Shown here in pieces: positions 50,501 to 62,500 of a stretch of 64,000 nt of DNA; the stretch's first letter is position 1, and the number at the start of each line of letters is the position of its first letter. The notes beneath the pieces are model-generated. The model had not been told where the DNA came from, did no database searches, and saw only the letters and a program-made list of their open reading frames with translations. The DNA is taken from contig NC_030683.2 of NCBI RefSeq assembly GCF_000004195.4, positions 6,975,345-7,039,344 of the forward strand, read 5' to 3'. This stretch comes from Xenopus tropicalis. Lineage: Eukaryota; Chordata; Amphibia; Anura; Pipidae. The position numbers were made by a program, and so were the translations under genes.

Positions 50501-53500
50501 ATTGGGTCCCCGACCAGGACAAGCTTGTTTATTATACCCTTGTTTGTACATCTTCCATAGCACTGTGTACATCTGAGGTGCTATAAAAATAGATGAATAC
50601 AAATACAATCTAATACAATACAAAAGGTGGGGGGAACATAATGACTCAAACATACCCAACATACCCAAATCTCCCAGTTTACCATGAATTCACCCACTAT
50701 TTTCTTGCTTGTGCCAACTAGAATAGGAGAAGAACTACAGAAGAACTGCCTAATTGCTATTATCAATGGAAAAATAAAAAATAAAGACCAAATTCAAATT
50801 TTCCTATGCTACTGTCTACATATTGTCTACATATCAGACCCAGTGGCCAAGCGTAATAAGGAAGGGGGATTGTTATTATTATTATTATTATTAACATGCA
50901 TCTATATGATAAAAACATTACAGTATTTATATCTGTAGACATGAATATTTCCCATACTCTATGGCACTATGTCCTACACCTATAACACTGTGAAAAATAG
51001 GATATGCTTTTGTTGTATTGACTTAGCTGTGTTTTTACTTTGTTCCTTCCACAGGCCAAGATACAAAAAGAAGAGCCTTTAAGAAAGTATCAATATGGTG
51101 TCATAAACCCATCACATGGGTCAGCGTTTCTTACAATCAGCCGCTTTCATTCCCTCAGCAACAGTTTCCTAAAACTTTACGCCCAGAAGGGGGAGCTTCT
51201 CTGTGAAGGGCAACAAGAAGTCCGGGTGGAATATCTTATCAAGCGCACTGTGCTGGAAGAGGGGGCAAAGCACTTGGAGTTACACTACTTGGTAAAGAGC
51301 ACTGTTGTGGTATTGTCACTAACACACAGGCAGATCAACTTGGACAATAAATTCCTAAATATGTTGTTCTGGATAGACATGAGTTTATTGGATACATTTT
51401 CTGTCTACAGATCTCAGAAGGGTTCCAGGGCTGGTGTTAGATGAGTTCTTAGCCACTCGCAGTGCATGGTTTGTAAGGAATTAGGAGTCTTCAATCTCTG
51501 GTGGCTTCAGTTGGTCATTTTGCCCCAAGACCAATTAATAGATCAAGCGGTCAATGTGGTCCTCTTTAATTTGACACAAAACACTATTGTTATATGGCCC
51601 AAAATTTGGTACTATACAAAGGCAAGTAAGCCTGTGTACACGACTGATTATATTTTTCACATATCAAATGGGTTACTTGTGGGTTACTGATTATCCCAGA
51701 TGGTTTGGGTGCCATCATGGAATAGGAATGTGTTGCTGATAGTTAGCTTTATGTCTAATTAAACATACCTTTGTACCAATGATGGATGTGGAGTTTAGAA
51801 AATTACACCATACTTGTTCCCATAGATGTAGTAGATGTCTCCATTTTCTCCAGACCAAAAGAGAAATGATTATGTATAGACTCTCAGAGGTGTAATATGG
51901 CGTAACTGGATGGGGACTTCATTATCTTCTCCTCATTCAGGGAACTGCCTCTCAGGCTGTACTGATACAACTGGACTGCGCGACACTCCATTCTTCTCAA
52001 ATGAGGAAAAGTGCATGGTTACAAGTCCCATCAATCCCGAAAATCAGTTGTTTTCTAACTAGAGTAGAACTCTAATTTTATGTTTTCTTGGAAATTGATG
52101 CCGTGTTGTCCCAATACCATTCAGACAAGCTGCATTTTCTTTCCCGGATTTAACATGGGAAACGTAAATTTGCGGTTCTACTGGATTTTTTTGTGGTTTA
52201 CAACACTGGTTTAATAATGAAAAAAATTGTTTATTAATTGGATCACTAAACAGATGGTTCAGGTTCACATCATGAAGTGATGGAGGGTTTGTAGTCATTT
52301 TTGTCTAAAGTCTGTAGGCTTCACATTTCTCCTTTATTCCCACTATATTCATTTTAGTACTGCTCAGAAGAACACATTTCTATAACCAAGTTTATATGTA
52401 TTTTTCAGACAGTTTCTAAAGGGGCCATAAAGGATTGTGACTTTTTGGAAGTTCCAATAAATAATGAAGATGAAGGTGAGAGTGGTTTTTTTTTTACAAA
52501 ACCCCACCATTAAATACCTATTGTGTGTATGTAGGCAAACTGTGGTAGCTGGTAGAGTTAGAAATACCTACTCAGGTTAGTCTTTAGCCTTTCTTCCTGT
52601 TGCCTTTCAGACCCTAACTATTCCCTATACCCTGCCTGTTATAGCCATATAGAGCTTATGGGCAGCATTAAGCTCTGAATCCAAGAATTACTGAAGCTGT
52701 TTCTTCCTACCCTTCTTCTTTCTTCCCATTCTCCAGTCCTGAGGGGTGAGGTCTCCATCAAGCTCGATCTCAGCGCCGACGTCTCTCCGACTCTTCGAGT
52801 TCTTACCTACATTTTACTCCCTGGTGGAGATATGCCGGCAGATTCAGCAACGTTCAAGCTACAAAGGTGTTTTAGGAACAAGGTGAGTTATTATTTTGTA
52901 AAAACATGGCTGTGTCAGTTATTCAGCCATTACTCCAAGAATATCTAAGGTAGCAAATGAGCTTTTACAAAATATCTCACTTTAATTTGGGGGTCTTCAG
53001 GTGTATCATGGAGAACAGATTTGCTTTCTCCTCAAATTTTACCCCAAGTGGACATCACGTTGGGCATCTCAGTCACTATGACCCACTACTTTATTGAAGC
53101 TTAAACTTCACTTCTGTTTGTAATCACTTTACTTTAGATCAGCATTTTTCAACCACTGTTCCGTGGCACACTAGTGTGCCGCGAGATGTTGCCTGGTGTG
53201 CCGTAGGCAGGGCCGCAATTTTTACTTTAAAAAAAAAATCCGGGCCCTGTCATTGGTTGCGCCCCGTGTGTACGGGTGACGTCAGTACGCACGGGGCGCA
53301 ACGTTATAAAAGGGCCTGTGTGCGGTCGCGTGTAGGCAGAAGTGCAGAGGCGGCGCGCGTGAGGGGAAGATGCTGCTGAAGCCGCCGAAGAGTAAAATGC
53401 TGCTGGGCACCAATGTATTAAGGGGGGCCACGGGGCACACTGACTTATGGGGGCACTGCTGCTGGGCACCAATGTACTAGGGGGGCTGGCTCTTGGCACC

Positions 53501-56500
53501 AATGTACTAGGGGGGCACTGCTGCTGGGCACCAATGTACTAGGGGGGCACTGCTCTTGGCACCAATGTACTAGGGGGCACTGCTGCTGGGCACCAATGTA
53601 CTAGGGGGGCACTGCTCTTGGCACCAATGTACTAGGGGGCACTGCTGCTGGGCACCAGTGTACTAGGGGGGCACTGCTCTTGGCACCAATGTACTAGGGG
53701 GGCACTGCTGCTGGGCACCAATGTACTAGGGGGGCACTGCTCTTGGCACCAATGTACTAGGGGGGCACTGCTGCTGGGCACCAATGTACTAGGGGGGCAC
53801 TGCTCTTGGCACCAATGTACTAGGGGGGCACTGCTGCTGGGCACCAGTGTACTAGGGGGGCACTGCTGCTGGGCACAGAGTTACATTTTTTAACATTTTC
53901 TAATGGTGGTGTGCCTCGTGATTTTTTTCATGAAACAAGTGTGTCTTTGCCCAAAAAAGGTTAAAAAACACTGCTTTAGATAAACTCACTGCTCAATGTA
54001 ATGTTGGAATATTAGAGCAATCTGAGATTTTACTGGTGTCAGATGTACAGAGTGGAACCATTTCTGTGTTAGACTCTGGGACTGGCACTGGGATATCCAA
54101 ATGGAGACTGAAATATAAACAGTGATGTTGATAGCCTTTCAAACTAGCCTGCACATAGGCCTGCAACAAGGGCTATCAACTTATAAATCAGACCATTTGG
54201 TATTGCAATGCTAAGGAAGCATCGTTACATGATGTAAGCTGGTAACAAAAACCAACTCCAGTTACTTTCCAGAAAAGTATAAATAAAAATAGAAGTGGCC
54301 ATTATGATTTGAATGAGTCATGGGGCAATGGGCAAATAACACTGGCAGGTTAGTAGACCTAACAATGGCTCTGGAGATAAGCAGATACCTCAGAGCTGGG
54401 ATTTATCAGAGGTACAGAAGAAAAGTGGTTAAAAAATTACATTTGGAAAGAAAATGGTAAGGAGTTCAACAAAATGAAGATCAAAATGAAGATAAGATCT
54501 TTATGGCCATGAGTTGGAGAAGTGCGCTTGAACTTGGCAGTGAGCAGGTCTTGTGTAAGTCATGTAGGAGTGTGGAGTTTGTGGCGTGTGGTGGGCATGA
54601 CTGAATCAGTAGGTGCTCCATCACAGTAAATGGTTATATGCCGGCCGCTCTTGTAGCATGGAGGCTGTAGGGAGCAGAAGAGAGGTCAGGTGACAGTATA
54701 GGGGTGATAACTGCAGTTTTAATAGGGAGGAAAATTGTTCATTTAGAGTGGATAGTGATTAGCTGGACAAGGTTAAATATGAATGATTTGTCCCCCTGCC
54801 CAGGTATCAGTTGGCTTCTCCCCAGATGAAGTTCTCCCAGGAGCTGATGTTTCCCTACAAGTCCAGGCAGCCGCCGGGTCCCTGTGTGGCCTGAGAGTGG
54901 TGGATCAGAGTGTGGTGTTAATGAAACCTGACAAAGAACTGACGGCCAATAAGGTAAGATGTATTCTTATCTTTAGCTTGCAACAGTACAACTGTAGGCC
55001 TATATTGGCCCAAAATGTACTTTACCAGCTAGTGATGGTAGTACATGGGTCACTCTGGTCTCCTTTAAATGGAGGAGGAAGGGAGAGGGTGTTGGAAACA
55101 TTCTCAGTAATAATGTAAATAGGATGCCAGAGGTTCATCCTGAACATAAAAGGTCTATTTCCTAACACAACGGGGTTGTACTCACTGATCTTTTTGAGGT
55201 GGGATTGGGGTCAGATACAATAAAGACACAACTTAGCAATATGACCACTGCGGAGACACTTGGATTAAGATACACCTTTAGGTTTCCAGCTTGTGGTCTG
55301 GATCCCCTCCAGTGGAATTGTTCAGGTACTAAATTCTAAGTCTGAATTCCTACAGCACTGTGGTCCCTTCAATCTATGCCAGTTATGCCTAAGGGAGAGC
55401 TACCTACATCTATCAATCCTTAGGTGGAGCACAAGCTTGCACTCACTATCCTTTGTTCCTAGAACTTACCTTGACAAATCTAGTCCTATATCTGACTGAA
55501 CTATTCAATTACATGTGACGTGATTACATGTGACGTGCAAGCTTTAGTGCACTCAGGCTTTCTGCAATATACTTACCACCAGATTTTATTTTTATGTACT
55601 TACCACTAGATTTTATGTACAGTGGTACCTAACCCCCCCCCCCCCCCCCCCCAACAGTGGAAATTGTAACAGATACCGCAGATCCAATTATTAAAAGTAC
55701 ATTAACATTGGTGTTAAAAACAAACGAAAAATAAAATATATATAATAGAGTTTGGTCATTTCCCTATGGGACCAAACTGCAAATGATATCCTTATAATAT
55801 CCCTATATTTTACAATAGGGGGTACTTTATTCACTATATATTATAAGGAACTCCTCGGGGGCTTATAATATCCTTATATTTTACAATAGGGGGTACTTTA
55901 TTCACTATATAATACAAAAAAGCCATGAATATCCTGTAAATTATATTCTTGTACATGGGGCTTAGTGATGTCATCAGTTATACACCCCCAAACCTAACAG
56001 ACCCTGCCCACTATTAGAGAGTGGGGGTGTCTAAGCAAAACAGGGAGTGGCTGGATGGCAGGAATGCACAATGCTGTATAGCATCCCACTTAGCAATGGC
56101 AAATAAATACCCCAGAATTCTTTACAACTTTCAAGTCACCAAAGTCAGACTGCAACAGTAGGGGACAATGGCCTGTAACCTGCCTGTGTTTCCTTGTTTT
56201 TCAGATTCATGATCTCTTCCCCTCCCGTGATTTTGGGAATTATGATTATCGGATTCAGGAATATGATGATCACTGTCCGTTCTTTCCTTATTGGCGACCT
56301 TGGAACCGATTTTTCAAACGTTCTATTCAACCGTGGCATTTTCCAGAGGAACGTGATGTCTACAGTCTCTTCAAGGTACCAGGCTTAGCACATAGATATA
56401 TTTATATATATGACAGAGAATTACTATTGGCCGCTAACTGTGCACCTTTTAACCATAGAAAATGCGGATAAAAATAATCACCAACGCTGACATTAAGAAA

Positions 56501-59500
56501 CCTGTGGAGTGTCAACATTATGATTTTAGGGGGCCAGGGCTTCCGGGGATGCCAGGGATACCAGGAGACCGCAGAGTTGGTAAGGCCATTTCACTCTCTA
56601 CATCATACCTTTAACTCAAAGGTGAACAACCCCTTTAAGATCACTATTAGAGAAAATACCAGCGGCCATCTTAGTTGAGAGCAACTGTACATAAATTATA
56701 CTAGCGCCCTCAAGTGGGGGGGAGGGCAGACAAGACTCATCAACAGCACAGATGCTGCTTCATTACATGCATTGCCAAAATCAGGGCACTGTACAACCCA
56801 ATATTTCTTTATATAAACTTTTGTTTTCTCTACCTGAGCTAAGCTTTCCTATCACTGTCACTCTCATTGAAACAACAAATACGTGGCCCCCAGGCACCCC
56901 AGACAGAAGTGCTGTAAAAGTCAGTGAGCCTTTAAAGTGCAGGGCAATTGAGCCTGCCATAAAGCACAACAGGACTGCTGTGTTCTCTCCACAATGTGGA
57001 TACAGTCCTGGGGCAGCGCATTTAGTAACTGTAAACATCTGAGGAGTAGAATAATGAATATCGTTTAAAGGGGACATATTCTGTAAAAAACAATATTGTG
57101 TGAATGAATTGTACTTATATAAACATAGAATAATAGTAGTGTTTTGGGCTGATTTATTGAAAATTTCTCCAAAAACCCCACTGGCCCCGCCCATCTGTTC
57201 CACTTCCTGCTGCCTCCTTTCCCACGTTGTGCAGGGGGGCCAGCGGCACTCAGTGCTTCTGGCAGGGACCATTAGGACACGCCCACCCCTCATTTGAAAC
57301 ACAGACAGGGACCTGAGAGGATGTATAGGGAGCTCCAATAAAGGGGCCATTTTTACAGATAGGGTTAATGTTTAGCCCAAAGTGAAACCAGCACCGTATA
57401 TTATTCATAATTTCCTACAGGATTAGAGGGTTTATGCATTTATCCTATATGTCTCCTTTCACAACCATAAAGCATTTGTTTATTCCCTTCCCTGTGCAGT
57501 AATGGCTTCTCCTAGTATTGAGAGGGACGTCATGGTAGGGGCAGCTATGCCAGACACGATCCAACAACCAGAGCCTGAGGCAGCTGAAATTATCCGAACG
57601 TACTTCCCAGAGACGTGGATATGGGAGCTGGCGCCTGTGGGGTGAGTGCCATGGGATAAAGGGAATAAATGAAGGAATGATGGGGTACGGGAGGGAAATG
57701 AGATAAAGTAGACTTATATGGTGGAAAATATGAAGCTTTATATAATGTTGATTTCCTCATTGTTTATTTTAACTTTTTCTTCCGAACCCCGTGACTCTCT
57801 TTTTCCTCTTCTCCCACCACCTGCTTTCATCCATACCCTCATTTCCTTGCGATTTTTCCTCCGTTTGTTACACCACCCTCCTCAAGTCACCACCTGTTGT
57901 TCTGATTTGCCGCCCATAGTATCACTGCACCATTTCGCTTAATGGCGCCCCATTATCTCTCTATTACTGGATCAGCACCTGTGCATTACAGAATGTGCCA
58001 ATATGGTAGTAGGGATGTCCAAGACCTTCAATGGCAGTGGCCAATGGGTGAGCATTTGAGTGAACAAAAAAGACATTTGCACCCCTAGTGGTGTTTCCCC
58101 ATGGAAGTTGCTGCCCTAGGCTCTGGCCCACAGGTAACTCTATGGCAATACATTTCTGCCTCTGATAATCTAGCTCTTTATTTCCTCCTTCCCTTTCGGT
58201 CTCCTCCATCCTTTCCTTTTCCTCTTCATCCTTTTCAAAAGATATTCAACCAACCCTAAACATTACAGATACACAAAAACATCTTCCTATCAGTCTACGC
58301 CCCAGAACTAAATCTAAAAGATCTTCAGGTTGGAGTTACGGTTTATGGGTAGGAGTTTGATTGTTGGCATGTCCTGGTCATTATATATGGATTTAATATG
58401 AATTTGTGCAAAGAAAGTAATATATTTATATATTTACTTGATATTTATATGGTGCAACTTTCTATGGTTTCTCCATATATTTTTAAATTTTTATAAACCT
58501 TATGGGATTTGAGCATCAGACTCATGATCTCTAGGATTTCGTTTATTTCTCTGTAACATCTTCCTCTCCCTCAGTGAGTCGGGTAGAGCCGAGGTCCATG
58601 GCTCAGCCCCAGACACCATCACCGAGTGGAATGCAGGAGCTTTCTGTATGGGACCCAGTGGGTTTGGCATCTCCCCACCAACCTCCCTTCGAGTCTTCCA
58701 GCCCTTCTTTGTGGAGCTCGCTCTGCCATACTCTGTGGTGCGAGGGGAGTCATTCACTCTCAAGGCCACTGTGTTTAACTACCTCAAGCAGTGTATAAAG
58801 GTGACTGCCAAACATCTAATTTTTATAAGGATTATGTTTGTGAAGTTCTCATTCATCCAAGTCATGTTAATTGAGAAAAGCCAGTTGGATGACTGGTCTT
58901 CAAGAAAAACACAGCAAGTTCAGTTCTTATCTGCCTTTTCTTTCCAAGTTTTTTTGCGATCACCATGTTTGGCCACATAACTTCTGGTCCCAGGCTCCCC
59001 GGCAATGACCATCACACATGAGTGTGTACGGAGGCAGCCAGGCCGAGATTGACATTCACTACACATGCTTATGAAGGCCTTAAGCCTTTAAATAACAATG
59101 ATACATATGTTTTTGGTGCCTACACACTTTCCATGGACATTACTCCTATAGTCAAGGAACAAATGCACACTTTCAACTGCCCATTTATTTTAAACAGACA
59201 TGTAACTTTTATTTGATAAATTTGTCTTCTTTTTTTGAGTTACTACAGACTGACAGTACCATGGGAATATTTTCTAATGATTTCTAATAATTCTTTTAGC
59301 CTCTAATAGACTTATGTATAATACCCTTTAATGTAATTAATTTACAATAAATCACAGCATAAAATCGGACCTGGTGGAAATCCTTCAGGAATCCCCATTT
59401 AAAATGTTGTAAATCTGCCTCACAATCATGTGTGCGATCTCTTAACAAACATCTTAAATACTTTCCCCACTTCAGATGTCAGACTTGCAGGGCTATAATT

Positions 59501-62500
59501 TCAGATAGAGAACATTGGATGTGCTTATTTATTCAACCAGGTCACTTGTTTACAATAATGTTGTAGTTGATGCTTTTGGATCACATGCTGATATCATTCA
59601 GCGGAAATTAAACTGATCTCTTTCTTGCAGGTTCAGACCATCCTGCTGCCTTCACAAGAGTTAGAGCTGGAACCATGTGCCGACTGTCAGTATAGCAGCT
59701 GTCTCTGCGCAGAGGAAAGCAAGACCTTCTACTGGAACCTTAAAGCCTCCAACCTGGGTGAGATATGGCTCAGGGGCGCCGCATGTGCCATCCCACCGGC
59801 GACTTACATTTTCGCCGGTGGGATGGCAGGTGAAGGCAACGCGGGGAGATTAGTCACCCGCGAATAGGGAGTTTTGCCACGGGTGACTAATCTCCCCATG
59901 TGCCAGAGCCCTAAAGCCTCCAACCTGGGTGAGATATGGCTCAGGAGCTCTCACACACACATATATAGAACCTTAAAGCCTCCAACCTGGGTGAGATACG
60001 GCTCAGGGGCTCTCACACACATATATATATAGAACCTTAAAGCCTCCAACCTGGGTGAGATATGGCTCAAGAGCTCTCACACACACATATATAGAACCTT
60101 AAAGCCTCCAACCTGGGTGAGATATGGCTCAGGGGCTCTCACACACATATATATAGAACCTTAAAGCCTCCAACCTGGGTGAGATATGGCTCAGGAGCTC
60201 TCACACACACATATATAGAACCTTAAAGCCTCCAACCTGGGTTGAGATATGGCTCAGGAGCTCACACACACATATATAGAACCTTAAAGCCTCCAACCTG
60301 GGTGAGATATGGCTCAGGGGCTCTCACACACATATATATAGAACCTTAAAGCCTCCAACCTGGGTGAGATATGGCTCAGGAGCTCTCACACACACATATA
60401 TAGAACCTTAAAGCCTCCAACCTGGGTGAGATATGGCTCAGGAGCTCACACACACATATATACTGTACATATAAGAAACATAAATGAATTCAAGTCTTAA
60501 TACTGATGAACAGTAAAAAAATTAGGATGTGGTTGTCTAATTTCTATGAAAATGCCAGCAGAATAACCCATATGCTGGAAGATTAAGTGATGTTGAAAGG
60601 TGAATGAGGCCTTAAATCAAACAAAAAGTCTCAGTAGAAGAAAGTGAGATGATAAGGAAAGTCACAAACAGCGCCAGTTCACAAAAACAAAGGTCACTAA
60701 AGTTAATTTATTATACTCTGGTACAACATGTGTTCACCTGAGAAAGGGAAAATGTTGTGCCAACTGTTTAAGTTATAATAAAACAAAAACCATGTATTAA
60801 ACATTGCAAAGTATAAGTCTACTGAGCTATTGCCTCTTTGGTCTTGGTTATGGAACCTGAACCAGGTAGCTGTAAAATTAACATGGCCTCAAATTGTAAG
60901 CAGTAATGACAGTGCTAATCCCAAAAGGTCAGTCTAACTTATGGCCCGTCTGGTGTTGTTAAATTGATGTAACACAAAGGTGGCCATACATGTTATGATC
61001 TGCTCGTTTGGCGAGGTTGCCAATATTGGTTGGGAAGGCCTGTTGGAGGGCCCCATATATTGGCAGATAAGGTGCTGAATTGGTCTGAAGGAGTTGAATT
61101 GGCAGCTTTAATCTGTTGCCATATTGTCCATCTCTTTCTTGTTCTGCTTGACTTGCAGTTCCCAACAAAATTAGCTCTGCATGGTCCCTCAATGTGCATG
61201 GGCTGCTTTTGCAGGGCTAAGTCTTCTCAGTATGTATCTGTATATGGTTTTGATGACAATAAAACCAAATCTGAGACACTGGGAGGGGTAAATGTGGAAC
61301 TGGTTCTCTTCTTGCAGAATGCCCCTGTTACACTGCTTATCTCTCTGCCTTCCCTTCCCTTATTCTCTAAACCATCTCATTATATTTCCTCTCAATGTCA
61401 CCAGGGGAGGTGAATGTGACGGTAAAGACGGAGGCTCTGGATACTCAGGACTTGTGCAATAATGAATTCCCTATTGTCCCCAAGCAGGGGAGGTCGGACA
61501 CTGTGGTTAAGCCACTACTGGTTCAGGTACGGCTCCTGGGGGGCTCTGGGTTCTGGAATGATCCTAAGATGTACAACCAAAATGTCGTTTTTTGTAGCAC
61601 CTGCTACACCTGAAAATTGATAAATAAACTGTTTATGGTGTATTTTATAAATGATGTAAACCCAACATATTTAAGTTTTTAGATAATTTTTATATCTATA
61701 TTTTAACTGATTAATATATATGTATCGGCAGCCGGGGGGAGTCCTGATAGAGAAATCTCACAGCTCTCTGCTCTGCTGCCAAGCTGGAGAAGGTAAGTTG
61801 TTCATTGGATGAATATGCATCTCCCATATGCCAACCCCCACTGCTTCAGACCTGTCACCAAGGAGAGGGTGGGAGACAATGAGCCTTGTGGGCCTAGGAA
61901 CACCCACTGTTTAAATCTGGGCCTGGTTGATAATTGCTATATGTGCATGGGAGGCCTGGTCTCCATTTTCCTGAATATACAATATTTCTGTGATGTTTTG
62001 TTCCAGATCATCCTAAAACAGAGGAGATATCTCTTAAGGTTCCTGAAAATATTCTGAAGGATTCAGAAAGAGCATATGCGACAGTCCTAGGTAAGAGTCC
62101 CCTCTACATTTCTCTAACAGTTTCAAAGTCCTCAAATTGTGGGGCTCCAGGTGGGGGTACAGAGCAGAGGCTAAAATGCAATCCTTGATACACCTAGAAG
62201 CCCATCTTGATTAACGAGCGGGAACTTTCAGGTAAATAGTTATATGCTGATCTAGATATTCTTGAAACTTTGGTTGTAACAGTTTTTATATATCTGAAAC
62301 ATTTTTATGAGCTAATTTGGACCTAATGCAATGTTGGACCTCACAGTGGGGGCTTGAACCAAAAGTGCCCCCAAATCAGTGGTGTTAAAGCTTTAGTGGT
62401 CTCAAAGAGGCACTTTATGTTTTCAAGAGGTTGCGAAAAAAACAAAGGATAAACTGGGCATACACTGCCAATTTGAACACTCCAATGTCAGATGAGAACC

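Noticed and set aside
56781..57350. 189-codon open frame on the minus strand
   Set aside because: Lies antisense in intron 17 of the plus gene over repeat-like sequence; no family resemblance.
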